Assembly (NCBI RefSeq): GCF_016907735.1
Contig: NZ_JAFBCP010000001.1
Span: 2,232,001-2,296,000 of the forward strand
From: Brevibacterium paucivorans
GTDB lineage: Bacteria; Actinomycetota; Actinomycetes; Actinomycetales; Brevibacteriaceae
DNA: 64,000 bases
Direction of reading: 5' to 3'
The notes below the pieces were generated by a model. That model was not told the origin of the DNA and ran no database searches. It worked only from the letters and a program-made list of their open reading frames with translations. Below, one piece after another: positions 27,022-36,178 of the stretch. How positions within the stretch are numbered: position 1 is the stretch's first letter; every line of letters starts with the position of its first letter. The translations under genes and the position numbers were made by a program.

Positions 27022-28794
27022 GTGCTACGTACTCACGAAGCTGGAAGCTTGCGTACTGACCACGTCGATCAGACGGTGACGGTGACGGGTTGGGTTGATC
27101 GTCGTCGCGACCACGGTGGGGTGGCGTTCATTGATCTGCGTGACGCGTCAGGCATCGTCCAGGTCGTGGTTCACGAAGACGTTGCTGATGAACTGAAGAA
27201 CGAAACGGTCGTCAAGGTCACCGGAACGGTGAAGCCACGACCAGAAGGCAACACGAACGACGCACTGCCCACGGGTGAGATCGAGGTTGTCGACACGGAT
27301 GTCGAGATTCTTGCGCAGTCGGCAGCGCTTCCGTTCCAGGTGTCGGAGCACGCGGAAGACTCTAAGGTGGGCGAGGAAACGCGCCTGAAGTACCGCTACT
27401 TGGATCTGCGTCGCCCGGCCTCGGGTAACGTGCTGCGTCTGCGTTCGGATGTCAACAAGACGGCTCGCCAGGTGCTGGACAAGCACAAGTTCATTGAAAT
27501 TGAAACGCCTACGCTGACGCGTTCGACGCCTGAAGGTGCGCGTGACTTCGTGGTGCCTGCTCGCCTGAAGCCGGGTTCGTGGTACGCGTTGCCACAGTCG
27601 CCACAGCTGTTTAAGCAGCTGTTGCAGGTGGCCGGAATGGAACGCTACTACCAGATTGCGCGTTGCTACCGTGACGAGGACTTCCGCGCCGACCGCCAGC
27701 CTGAGTTCACGCAGTTGGACATCGAGGCCAGCTTCGTGGAGCAGGACGACATCATCGCGTTGGCCGAAGAGATTCTGGTTGAGCTGTGGAAGCTCATTGA
27801 CGTTGAGATTCCTACGCCCATTGAGCGCATGACGTACAAAGACGCCATGGAAAAGTACGGAAGCGACAAGCCTGACCTGCGGTTCGGTCTGCCGTTGACG
27901 GACCTCACGGAGTACTTCGCGGGCACTGGGTTCCGCGTGTTCCAGGCGCCGTACGTGGGTGCTGTTGTGTACCCGGGTGGAGCGTCGCTGCCTCGTCGCC
28001 AGTTCGATGCGTGGCAGGAATGGGCTAAGCAGCGCGGTGCCAAGGGCTTGGCATACGTGCAGGTGGGCGAAGACGGCACGCTGGGCGGTCCGGTGGCCAA
28101 GAACCTGTCGGATGAAGAGAAGGACGGTTTGGCTGCTGCTGTTGGTGCCAACCCGGGTGACGCGATCTTCTTCGCAGCCGGTAAGGCTACGGACTCGCGT
28201 GCGCTGCTGGGTGCCGCGCGCGTTGAGATCGGTGAGCGCACGGGACTCATCAAGGAAGGCGACTGGTCGTTCGTGTGGGTCGTGGATGCGCCCATGTTCG
28301 AACCCGCCGAGGACGCAGTGGCTGCCGGGGACGTGGCAGTTGGCGACGGTAAATGGACTGCTGTGCACCACGCGTTCACCGCGCCTAAGCCAGAGTTCGC
28401 GGACACGTTCGACACGGATCCGGGTTCGGCGTTGGCGTACGCGTACGACATCGTGTGCAACGGTAACGAGATCGGTGGTGGGTCGATCCGTATCCACCGG
28501 CCCGACGTTCAGGAACGCGTGTTCAAGGTCATGGGGATCAGCCAGGAGGACGCGCAGGAGAAGTTTGGGTTCCTGCTGGACGCGTTCAAGTTCGGTGCGC
28601 CTCCGCACGGTGGTATCGCGTTCGGATGGGACCGCCTGGTGTCACTGCTGGCGGGAACCGAATCGATTCGCGACACCATTGCGTTCCCCAAGTCGGGTAA
28701 CGGGTACGACCCGCTCACGGCTGCTCCTGCTCCGATTACGGACCAGCAGCGTAAGGAAGCGGGCGTGGACTACACGCCGGAAGACGACGAATAA
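27022..28794 (+). CDS. aspS: Aspartate--tRNA ligase
   Basis: Class II synthetase of the bacterial AspRS type. The N-terminal anticodon-binding OB fold starts LRTHEAGSL. Motif 2 reads [25 protein letters not shown] insertion lies at about residues 280-400, and motif 3 is GIAFGWDRL near residue 535. The start at GTG 27022 (590 residues) is set by AGGAG (27009-27013) with 8-nt spacing; an in-frame GTG at 26986 has no such site. rarA begins 2 bp after the stop. Confidence 0.95.
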   Translation: MLRTHEAGSLRTDHVDQTVTVTGWVDRRRDHGGVAFIDLRDASGIVQVVVHEDVADELKNETVVKVTGTVKPRPEGNTNDALPTGEIEVVDTDVEILAQSAALPFQVSEHAEDSKVGEETRLKYRYLDLRRPASGNVLRLRSDVNKTARQVLDKHKFIEIETPTLTRSTPEGARDFVVPARLKPGSWYALPQSPQLFKQLLQVAGMERYYQIARCYRDEDFRADRQPEFTQLDIEASFVEQDDIIALAEEILVELWKLIDVEIPTPIERMTYKDAMEKYGSDKPDLRFGLPLTDLTEYFAGTGFRVFQAPYVGAVVYPGGASLPRRQFDAWQEWAKQRGAKGLAYVQVGEDGTLGGPVAKNLSDEEKDGLAAAVGANPGDAIFFAAGKATDSRALLGAARVEIGERTGLIKEGDWSFVWVVDAPMFEPAEDAVAAGDVAVGDGKWTAVHHAFTAPKPEFADTFDTDPGSALAYAYDIVCNGNEIGGGSIRIHRPDVQERVFKVMGISQEDAQEKFGFLLDAFKFGAPPHGGIAFGWDRLVSLLAGTESIRDTIAFPKSGNGYDPLTAAPAPITDQQRKEAGVDYTPEDDE

Positions 28795-28796
28795 GA

Positions 28797-30161
28797 GTGG
28801 ATCTTTTTGACGACGCGGCCGGGGGATCGGTGCTTGATCCCCTGGCCGTTCGTATGCGCCCGCGCTCTATCGACGAACTCGTGGGGCAGGACCATCTGAC
28901 GTTTAAGGGCTCGCCGCTGAGGCAACTCGCCGAGTCGGACCCGCGTGGGGTAGCCGGGGCCACCTCGGTCATTTTGTACGGCCCGCCCGGGGTGGGGAAG
29001 ACCACCATTGCGCACGCGGTGTCCCACGCCGAGGGGCGCCGGTTTGTGGAGTTGTCCGCGATCACTGCGGGTGTGAAGGACGTGCGCGAGGTGATCGAGA
29101 ACGCCAGGCGCGACCGGGAGGTGCGCGGGCTCACCACGGTGTTGTTCTTGGACGAGATACATAGGTTCTCCAAGGCGCAGCAAGACGCGTTGTTGCCGGC
29201 GGTCGAAAACCGGCTGGTGGTGTTGGTGGCGGCGACCACCGAGAACCCGTCGTTTTCGGTGATTGCGCCGTTGGTGTCGCGGTCGTTGGTGTTGCAGCTC
29301 AAACCGCTGACAGAGGAGCACCTGCGCACCTTGGTGACACGCGCGGTGACGGACCCGCGGGGTTTGGCGGGGCAGTTCGAACTGTCCGAGGAGGCGCTCG
29401 ACTACATCGTGTCGGTCGCCAGCGGGGATGCACGCAGGTCGCTGACCGTGCTGGAAGCGGCGGCCGCCTCGGCGAAGGCTGAGGGGGACGCGGGCACTGA
29501 GGACGCTGGGAAGGACCCTGGGGCGCCCGTGATTGAGGAGAGGCACGCGGCCGAGGCGGCCCAGGCCGCCGTTGTCCGGTACGACCGGGCGGGGGACCAG
29601 CACTATGACGTGATTAGTGCGTTTATTAAGTCGATTCGGGGTTCGGACCCGGATGCGGCGTTGCACTATTTGGCGCGGATGATTTCAGCGGGTGAGGATC
29701 CGCGGTTCATTTGCAGGCGCGTGGTGATTGCGGCGTCGGAGGACATTGGCATGGCCGATCCGAACGCGTTGACGGTGGCGGTGTCCGCGCAGACGGCGGT
29801 GGAGCGGATCGGGATGCCGGAGGGCCGGATTCCGTTGGCGCAAGCGGTGGTGTATTTGGCGTTGGCGCCTAAGTCGAATGCGTCGTACATGGGGATTAAC
29901 AAGGCGTTGGCCGATGTGAAGGCCGGCAAGTCGGGTGAGGTGCCGCCGCATTTGCGGGACGCGCACTACCCGGGTGCCAAAGGGCTGGGACACGGCGTGG
30001 GGTATAAGTACTCGCACGACTTCCCGCATTCGGTGTCGCCGCAGCAGTATTTGCCGGATTCGTTGGTGGGCACGCAGTACTACGACCCCACCGACAACGG
30101 TTACGAAAAGGGCATGGCTGAACGGCTGGCGATCCTGCAGCAGTTGCGGGAGCCTAAGTAG
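28797..30161 (+). CDS. rarA: Replication-associated recombination protein A (RarA/MgsA)
   Basis: AAA+ ATPase related to RuvB and clamp loaders that acts at stalled replication forks. It begins with the SSB-contact/short helix typical of RarA ([15 protein letters not shown]). Walker A is [11 protein letters not shown], Walker B is [11 protein letters not shown], and sensor 1 is [10 protein letters not shown]. The C-terminal tetramerisation region ([23 protein letters not shown]-type) is present. It has 454 residues. It is coupled to aspS, as in many actinobacteria. Confidence 0.94.
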   Translation: MDLFDDAAGGSVLDPLAVRMRPRSIDELVGQDHLTFKGSPLRQLAESDPRGVAGATSVILYGPPGVGKTTIAHAVSHAEGRRFVELSAITAGVKDVREVIENARRDREVRGLTTVLFLDEIHRFSKAQQDALLPAVENRLVVLVAATTENPSFSVIAPLVSRSLVLQLKPLTEEHLRTLVTRAVTDPRGLAGQFELSEEALDYIVSVASGDARRSLTVLEAAAASAKAEGDAGTEDAGKDPGAPVIEERHAAEAAQAAVVRYDRAGDQHYDVISAFIKSIRGSDPDAALHYLARMISAGEDPRFICRRVVIAASEDIGMADPNALTVAVSAQTAVERIGMPEGRIPLAQAVVYLALAPKSNASYMGINKALADVKAGKSGEVPPHLRDAHYPGAKGLGHGVGYKYSHDFPHSVSPQQYLPDSLVGTQYYDPTDNGYEKGMAERLAILQQLREPK

Positions 30162-30170
30162 CGGGCAGTA

Positions 30171-32270
30171 TTAGGCTTCGCTGGCATCGTCACTGGCGCC
30201 GAACTTTTCGAGCGCCCGCTGCCGGCGCAGGGCCAGCGGGATCCCGCGGAGTTGGACGCGCTCCAGGTGGGTGGCGTCGTAGTCATTTTTCACGTGGGGT
30301 GTGTTCAGTGTGTACAGGGCGGCGTCGATGAAGGCCCGTGGGGAGTCGGGGTCTTCGAGAACGCGCAGTGCGCGGTCCAGTGCCTGGTGGTGGTCGTAGC
30401 CCCACAGGGGCTGTGCGGGGACGACGACGGACATGAGGATGTGTTCGCGGTCCGCGGTGAGTTTGAGATCGGTGAACGTGGGGTCTTCGACGAGTTCCAG
30501 GGCTTCTGTTCGCGGATCGGTTCCCCGGGCGCGGGCGCGTGACAGAACGTACTGGGTGAAGAACTGGTGGGTCGCCTCCCCGTAAGGGACGGTACGGAAC
30601 CGGTCGACCGCCTCGGCGTGGGTGGACGGGGCGTGCGTCATGAGTTCCACGAGCGGCTTCAGGCCGTGTTTCCACTTAGGCGTGGCTGTGTCCCACCAGG
30701 CGAGGAGCTTTTTCAGTAGCGGGTGATCGTGGCGGATGCACAGGTCGGTGAGGGCGACCATGGGGTGGCGGAAGACCCAGCTGTAGTCGTCCTTTTTGGT
30801 GAGGGTTTTGCGCCAGAGCGGGGTGCACGTGTCGATGTCGTGGGTGGTGCCGAGGTCGTGGTCAACAAGGGTGCCCAGGATGAACGCGTAAGCGGTGATG
30901 GTGCGGTCAGGTTGGGTGAGGGCGTCGCGCAACCAGGTTTCGTGGGTGGCGTCGACGGTGGTGAACTCGGCGTAGGAGTCAGCGAGTCTGTATTGGTCGC
31001 CGTTGAGCCACGGGGGTGACTGTTCGAGGAGTTGTGGGAGGACATGGCGCGCGTCGTGGGCGGCTGGTTTCCATGCGGTGGGGACGGCAGGGGCCAGTTG
31101 TGGAGCGACGTCCAGGGCGTTGAGGAGGGTTTGTGCTTTGCGTGCGGCGGGTGCGCGGAATTCTACGGGGAGGCGTTCGTCGGTCACTGTGCGCAGGGTG
31201 CCGAGGTTCCAACGGGGGTAGAAGGCATCATCGCTCATCTGGTCGGTGAACCAGTCGCTCACTGCGGTGGTCACGGCGGATCTGCGTAGGTGGGTCCAGG
31301 AGTCGGGTGGCATTTCGTCGATCGTGGCTAATGCGGCAGCGACGATGTCGGGGGCGTTTGTGCCCTGGGCGTGGGCGTTTTCCACGTGGGCGCGCACCGT
31401 GATGTAGTCGCCCAGCGCGGAGTGGTTGGTTGGGGCCAGGTCTTTGAGAATGCTGAGCGTGATGGCGTTGGGGTGGTGCTCGAGTACGTGGATTGCTTCC
31501 TTGCCCATTTCGCGGGCGTATTCGCGGGCGTTCGGGTGTTGGGCCTCCAGAAGCGCTTCGAGGAGGGTGGTGCTGTGCGGGATTGGGTAGGGCTTGGTTG
31601 TGAGTTGGTCGAGTTCGTCGTGGGTGAACAGCGCGGTCTGCAACATCACGATGAGGAGGGAGTCCGTGATGTCGGTGGTGTGGTCTGTTGGCTGGTTTGA
31701 TGGGTTATCTTCGGCTTGCTGCGCGCTGGTGGTGTGTGCGAGGAGGTCGTGGAGCCATTTTTGCGTGGCCGGTGGGATGCTGTGATCGTCTAAAGGATCA
31801 TCGCGATTCTCACGCTGGTCGAGCTCGTGGATCTCCCTTTTGAGTCGGTCGAGGAGCCGGTAGGTGGCGTTGTGGTCGGTGAACGCGGGGAGTTCGCGTG
31901 GGGTGTCGAGGTCGAGTTGGAATGACTGTGTGTCGGTCTCGCCACCGGTCAGCTTCCAGCCGTCGGGAAGGTTGGTCAGGTGGGCGCGGACGGTTTCGCG
32001 GTCGCCACCCCAGTGGATGTACAGGGGTTCGAGGAGTTCACCCTTCTTGGTGAATGTGCGCGAGTGGGTTTGCCAGTGCCAGCCAGCGTAGGAGATGTCC
32101 TGGGGAAGGTCGTGCTGGGCTTTAGCTTCTGCCGCGTCTTCGTGGAGGTGGCCCTGTGTGTAGCGGTCCGTGGTGGGTGGGTCGAGGGCGATGAAGTGAT
32201 CGTCGCTCAGGGTTTTCCACCACGAGCGGATCTGGGATAGGTGGGACTTGGTGCGAGGTGTCTCAGCCAT
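30171..32270 (-). CDS. Large hypothetical protein, unrecognised
   Basis: I do not recognise this 699-residue protein. There is no signal peptide or membrane helix. It is rich in His, Asp, Thr and Trp, and largely helical, with many short Leu-rich segments resembling solenoid (HEAT-like) repeats, though no repeat period is firm by eye. I start at the ATG at 32270 (MAETPRTK...). The longer frame to 32480 would overlap rpsD and its leader. It is convergent with rarA (9 bp between stops) and divergent from rpsD. G+C and codon use are like the surrounding core genes, so recent transfer is not evident. Confidence 0.7.
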   Translation of the reverse strand: MAETPRTKSHLSQIRSWWKTLSDDHFIALDPPTTDRYTQGHLHEDAAEAKAQHDLPQDISYAGWHWQTHSRTFTKKGELLEPLYIHWGGDRETVRAHLTNLPDGWKLTGGETDTQSFQLDLDTPRELPAFTDHNATYRLLDRLKREIHELDQRENRDDPLDDHSIPPATQKWLHDLLAHTTSAQQAEDNPSNQPTDHTTDITDSLLIVMLQTALFTHDELDQLTTKPYPIPHSTTLLEALLEAQHPNAREYAREMGKEAIHVLEHHPNAITLSILKDLAPTNHSALGDYITVRAHVENAHAQGTNAPDIVAAALATIDEMPPDSWTHLRRSAVTTAVSDWFTDQMSDDAFYPRWNLGTLRTVTDERLPVEFRAPAARKAQTLLNALDVAPQLAPAVPTAWKPAAHDARHVLPQLLEQSPPWLNGDQYRLADSYAEFTTVDATHETWLRDALTQPDRTITAYAFILGTLVDHDLGTTHDIDTCTPLWRKTLTKKDDYSWVFRHPMVALTDLCIRHDHPLLKKLLAWWDTATPKWKHGLKPLVELMTHAPSTHAEAVDRFRTVPYGEATHQFFTQYVLSRARARGTDPRTEALELVEDPTFTDLKLTADREHILMSVVVPAQPLWGYDHHQALDRALRVLEDPDSPRAFIDAALYTLNTPHVKNDYDATHLERVQLRGIPLALRRQRALEKFGASDDASEA

Positions 32271-32311
32271 GTCTTCAGTGTACGAACTGGCGGTTGCTAT
32301 GGCTACCGTGG

Positions 32312-32478
32312 TAGAGTTTTCTGCTGTTGTGCCCGTTTTCGGGCGGCCTTCGTGCGCGTGGACTCGCATGCGTCGATTGCTTTCCCACAGGGGGAAACAA
32401 CTGTTGCACCACGATCCGAGTTGGGCTGTGCAGACGGCCACGTCGCGGTGTGACGCAATACCAAACCGAAAGGTAAAC
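32312..32478 (+). promoter_or_regulatory. rpsD promoter and long leader
   Basis: TAGAGT (32312-32317) is identical to the -10 of the tRNA promoter; the -35 (TGGCGG, 32288-32293) is weak. About 155 nt of untranslated leader follow, with the hairpin GCCCG-TTTT-CGGGC (32331-32344). S4 is an autoregulator in several bacteria, so a leader-binding site is possible, but I recognise no known motif. Confidence 0.4.
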
Positions 32479-33105
32479 ATGTCATCTGCAATGCGTTCAC
32501 GCCGTCAGGTTCGCCTGTCGCGTGCCCTGGGTCTTCCACTGACCCCTAAAGCTGAAAAGTACTTTGAGCGCCGTCCATACCCACCGGGTGAACACGGTCG
32601 CGCTCGCCGTCGTAATGACTCTGACTACTCGATCCGTCTGAAGGAAAAGCAGCGTCTGCGTGCTCAGTACGGTATTCGCGAGGCTCAGATGCTCAAGACC
32701 TACAAGGAAGCTCGTAAAGAGTCCGGTCTGACCGGTGAAGCACTGGTTGAGCTTCTGGAAATGCGTCTGGACGCTCTGGTTCTGCGTGCAGGTTTCGCTC
32801 GCACCATTTCCCAGGCGCGTCAGTTCGTAGTTCACCGTCACATCTGTGTTGACGGTCAGCGTGTGGACCGTCCTTCCTACCGCGTGAAGGAAGGCCAGAT
32901 GATCCACGTGCACGAACGTTCACAGCCAATGGACCCGTTCCAGGTGGCTGCTGCTGGTGCGCACCGCGACGTGCTTCCTGCTGTTCCTGGTTACCTCAAC
33001 GTTGACCTGGAAGCTCTGCAGGCTACGTTGCTGCGTCGCCCTAAGCGCGAAGAAGTTCCAGTGACCTGTGACGTTCAGCTGGTTGTTGAGCACTACTCAC
33101 GCTAA
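32479..33105 (+). CDS. rpsD: 30S ribosomal protein S4
   Basis: Primary 16S rRNA-binding protein of the small subunit. It has 208 residues from ATG 32479, preceded by GAAAGG. Its start MSSAMRSRRQVRLSRALGL lacks the zinc cysteines of the C+ paralogue. The S4 RNA-binding domain (about residues 95-155) shows RLDALVLRAGFARTISQARQFVVHRHI. Standalone rpsD outside the alpha operon and near aspS/alaS is normal in many actinobacteria. Confidence 0.96.
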   Translation: MSSAMRSRRQVRLSRALGLPLTPKAEKYFERRPYPPGEHGRARRRNDSDYSIRLKEKQRLRAQYGIREAQMLKTYKEARKESGLTGEALVELLEMRLDALVLRAGFARTISQARQFVVHRHICVDGQRVDRPSYRVKEGQMIHVHERSQPMDPFQVAAAGAHRDVLPAVPGYLNVDLEALQATLLRRPKREEVPVTCDVQLVVEHYSR

Positions 33106-33114
33106 AGCTTTTTC

Positions 33115-33148
33115 AAAAGCCCGAGGTCGTTTATGGCCCCGGGCTTTT
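33115..33148 (+). terminator. rpsD terminator
   Basis: AAAAGCCCG (33115-33123) pairs with CGGGCTTTT (33140-33148). The distal arm provides the U run. Confidence 0.75.
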
Positions 33149-33190
33149 GTGTTTCTGAAGGTGTCACTGCACAAGCAAAGGAAACAGGGC

Positions 33191-33427
33191 ATGACAATAA
33201 GTGCGGGCAAAACGACGCCGGGTTTACTTAAAGGTGTGACGTGGTGTTCAGCGGTTTTGATTGTGGCTGGCCTCGGACTTCTTGTCTGGTCACAGTTTGC
33301 TGGCGACGGTTGGATCAGCATTGGGGTTGCTTCGCTCGTTGTCCTGTCGCTGGGGGTGCCGTTAGCTCTGTGGGCGGGTGTTTGGCATTTGGTTGTGGCT
33401 CGTTCTCGGAGTGGTGCTGAAGAGTAA
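33191..33427 (+). CDS. Small two-helix membrane protein, unknown
   Basis: 78 residues with two hydrophobic helices (about 15-35 and 42-68) and short polar ends. ATG 33191 has AAAGGA upstream, and a terminator follows, so the gene is a self-contained unit. No family recognised. Confidence 0.6.
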   Translation: MTISAGKTTPGLLKGVTWCSAVLIVAGLGLLVWSQFAGDGWISIGVASLVVLSLGVPLALWAGVWHLVVARSRSGAEE

Positions 33428-33469
33428 ACAATCAACGAGTAGCCGTTACATGAAAGCATGAATAACATG

Positions 33470-33496
33470 CCCGAGGTGGTTGTCACCTCGGGTTTT
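33470..33496 (+). terminator. Rho-independent terminator
   Basis: CCCGAGGTG (33470-33478), loop GTTGT, CACCTCGGG (33484-33492), TTTT. A strong 9-bp stem. Confidence 0.85.
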
Positions 33497-33564
33497 GCTT
33501 TGTGCGGGTTGTTGGGTAAATAGGGAAGTGGCGAGGGTGCGCCTCACCTATTTGGAAGGAAACT

Positions 33565-34242
33565 ATGGCTGAGCTGGAACCGGCTGGCACCTCGGGAGAC
33601 AATGACCAGGAGAACGACAACCCGGGCGGGACCAACCCGGAAAACATTAACGCGGCGAATGTGTCCGGGAAGGCGCGCACGGCGATTGCGATCGTGGCGG
33701 CGATCAACTTTGTGGGGTTCCTGGGCGAGAGTGTCGTGGCGTTGGTGATCGGTTCCGCGTCGTTGTTTGCCGACGCGGCCGACTTCCTCGAGGACACGCT
33801 GATCAACCTGCTGGTGTTGACTGCGGTGGGCTGGTCGCTGGCGGGGCGGCGGAAGGCCAGTTACGCGTTGGCCGGCCTGATCTTGATACCTGCGGTGGCG
33901 GCGTTCGTGATGGTGGCGGTGAAGCTGGCGTCGGGGGAGCCGCCGGAGCCGTTTACTTTGTCGGTGACCGCGGTGGGTGCGCTGGTGATCAACGTGGTGA
34001 GCGCGGTGTTGTTGTTCCGGGTGCGGTCCGGTGGTGGTGCGCTCATGACGGGCGCGTGGCTAGCGGCGCGCAATGACGCGCTGGCGAACGTGCTGATCAT
34101 CGCTGCTGGCGTGGTGACCGTGTTCTGGGCCAGCGTGTGGCCGGACGTGGCTGTGGGGCTGGTCATTGGCGTGATTAACCTGCACGCCGCCAAGGAAGTT
34201 TTTGAACAAGCCCGCGCCGAGGTGCCCGAACTCGAAGGGTGA
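33565..34242 (+). CDS. Cation diffusion facilitator-type transporter
   Basis: 225-residue membrane protein with about five to six helices. After an acidic 35-residue N-terminus, the helix-2 segment SLFADAADFLEDTLINLL and the later segment RNDALANVLIIAAG match the two metal-site helices of CDF transporters. The usual HxxxD is replaced by Asp/Asn-based residues, seen in a divergent CDF subgroup, so the metal is uncertain. It lacks the long C-terminal cytoplasmic domain. ATG 33565 is preceded by GGAAGGAAA. Confidence 0.72.
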   Translation: MAELEPAGTSGDNDQENDNPGGTNPENINAANVSGKARTAIAIVAAINFVGFLGESVVALVIGSASLFADAADFLEDTLINLLVLTAVGWSLAGRRKASYALAGLILIPAVAAFVMVAVKLASGEPPEPFTLSVTAVGALVINVVSAVLLFRVRSGGGALMTGAWLAARNDALANVLIIAAGVVTVFWASVWPDVAVGLVIGVINLHAAKEVFEQARAEVPELEG

Positions 34243-34357
34243 CGGTCCGGTGATGTGTCGTTCTGGGGCCATCGAGAATAAATCGAAAAACTATCATATT
34301 CACTCTTGCGCTACCGTTCGAATAATAATAGAATAGAGGCGTGAGGAGGTGAGTATC

Positions 34358-36145
34358 ATGTATGAACGAGGCATCGAAGAGCGCAGTTGCCGTGAGATTG
34401 ATGTATTGACTAAAGCTCGGCGTGTAGCCGATGCAGGTCTCGCTGCGCTGGCGCGTGTGGTCGTCCAACATTTCGTGGAATGCCTCCCGGTAATGACGCC
34501 CAAGCAGCTCGAAAAAGCGAGGCTGGAGGCATCGAAGCTGGCTGAGTTATCTGGTACCCGTGGCGCTCCCACCAAGTATGTGCGGATAGATGGTGTGGGG
34601 TATGTGCTCGTCGAAGACATTGTGCGACTCCAGTACGAACTACCCATCGAAGACGTGGGGATTTTTGCAACAGCTCTCGATTGCACCGGACGGCAGGTGA
34701 CTTCCCGTCTGCGACCCATCGTGACTATGGCGCTTCTGATGCCAGGCTTGTGGAGCTACGTCCAGAACGGTCAACTGTCGTATGAACGCGTGCGCGCAAC
34801 CGCCGCGCAGGTGGCAATGGCCGGTATCGACATTATTGCGTTCGATCGGTTGATGATGGATCGGCGGCTGGATGTCTCGCCAAAGGTGTTTAGGAAGTAC
34901 GTCAATGAAATCATCGCGATGCTCTCCACTCCTCAAGAAACAAACGAAATCGTGAAGGAAAACCGCCGGGTAGTGTGTACGCACAATCCAGGTGGGGAAT
35001 CAGTGTTGAGTTTGATCGGTCCCAGCATTGAGATCGAAGCAATGTTCAAACGGCTTGAAGGTGGAGCCCGCGCCGTTATTCATGGGGCTATCGGCAGCTT
35101 TTCGGCACACATCGGAAGTGAAGAGTTCACGCCCACGACAGAAGTCCCAGTGCGCAGCATGGGAGAGGTAGAAATAGACGAAGAGCGTTTGCTCCACCAG
35201 GTGATGTACGACATGGCCATTGGGGCTCGGCCTGCGACTCAGATAAAGGCTCGGATTACTCGTACGGGAAAGACGAAGCCAGCTAGCGTAACTCAAAATG
35301 ACGATGTTCCGGCGCCACAGCGTGTTGACGAAGCCGTGGAGATGTGGCTCGGACAGGACGAGGCTCGCGGTGCTTCGGAAGTGAAAGAAGTCAAACTTAC
35401 CATCTCGATTCCCACTAACGAAGAGTGGCTCAAGTCCCAAGCGGGCATCAGCGTAATGGTTCCGCTGATCCAGTTCATGGACAACGAAGGCAGGCCACCA
35501 GAAATAGGGGACAGGCCAGCAGAAATAGGTGGAGATAATCTACCGGATATAGATGAAGGCGAGCCTGGAGCAATAGATAGAGACGGGCCACACGAATTGG
35601 GCAGAACTGAGCTTCAGAAGCGAAAAGGCCCGGCGACAAGTCGAGGCTCGACAGGTCCGCCAGTGCCGGTGATGGTGAACAACGAATTCGCGTTGGATTC
35701 TTACACCACAGACAAACTATTAAGACAAGCGTCGTCGGTATACAGGTACTTCACTGACCCCTCCACGGGAGAAGTGTGCGAAATTATGCCGACCAGGTAC
35801 AGGGTGACCAAGCAGATGGCTCGGACGCTCGAGGCCAGATGGGTGTACTGTTCCGCGCCGTGGTGTAGCCGGTTGGCCAAAGCGTGCGACAAAGACCACA
35901 TCGTACCGTTCGATCAAGCCAACCCGCAGAACGGTGGCCAGACCATACTTGAGAACCTGCAGCCCCTATGTCGCAGGCACCACCAGGCCAAAACTGAGGG
36001 GCATCTTAGCGCTCGGCGCACAGATGATGGGGGAGTGGAGTGGGAGTTCCCACGAATCGGTACCGTGCTGTCCTACCCTCCCGCATCGCCGCTGAACCAG
36101 AGCCATTACAAGCAGCTCGAAGCGTTCGCCAAGTCATTTTCATAG
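34358..36145 (+). CDS. DUF222 / HNH endonuclease domain protein (13E12-type)
   Basis: 595-residue protein of the DUF222-HNH family that is abundant and often multicopy in actinobacteria. The DUF222 region occupies about residues 30-330. An acidic low-complexity linker (PEIGDRPAEIGG and similar) spans about 375-430. The HNH nuclease at about 490-545 has CSxxWC...CDKDHIVPFDQ...NLQPLCRRHHQAKT, including the DH and HH metal residues. ATG 34358 is 8 nt after AGGAGG (34344-34349); an upstream in-frame GTG at 34349 overlaps that site and is rejected. Family members are thought to be mobile or selfish, but no flanking repeats or intron are seen. Confidence 0.85.
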   Translation: MYERGIEERSCREIDVLTKARRVADAGLAALARVVVQHFVECLPVMTPKQLEKARLEASKLAELSGTRGAPTKYVRIDGVGYVLVEDIVRLQYELPIEDVGIFATALDCTGRQVTSRLRPIVTMALLMPGLWSYVQNGQLSYERVRATAAQVAMAGIDIIAFDRLMMDRRLDVSPKVFRKYVNEIIAMLSTPQETNEIVKENRRVVCTHNPGGESVLSLIGPSIEIEAMFKRLEGGARAVIHGAIGSFSAHIGSEEFTPTTEVPVRSMGEVEIDEERLLHQVMYDMAIGARPATQIKARITRTGKTKPASVTQNDDVPAPQRVDEAVEMWLGQDEARGASEVKEVKLTISIPTNEEWLKSQAGISVMVPLIQFMDNEGRPPEIGDRPAEIGGDNLPDIDEGEPGAIDRDGPHELGRTELQKRKGPATSRGSTGPPVPVMVNNEFALDSYTTDKLLRQASSVYRYFTDPSTGEVCEIMPTRYRVTKQMARTLEARWVYCSAPWCSRLAKACDKDHIVPFDQANPQNGGQTILENLQPLCRRHHQAKTEGHLSARRTDDGGVEWEFPRIGTVLSYPPASPLNQSHYKQLEAFAKSFS

Positions 36146-36178
36146 TGGTGAACGGGTCACGTGATCACTGTGCGTCGC

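Noticed and set aside
27148-28608. 486-codon open frame on the minus strand opposite aspS
   Set aside because: Arg/Leu/His-rich shadow of a well-identified synthetase gene.
32248-32478. N-terminal extension of rpsD by 77 residues
   Set aside because: S4 is normally about 208 residues and starts at ATG 32479 after GAAAGG; the upstream part is the promoter and leader.
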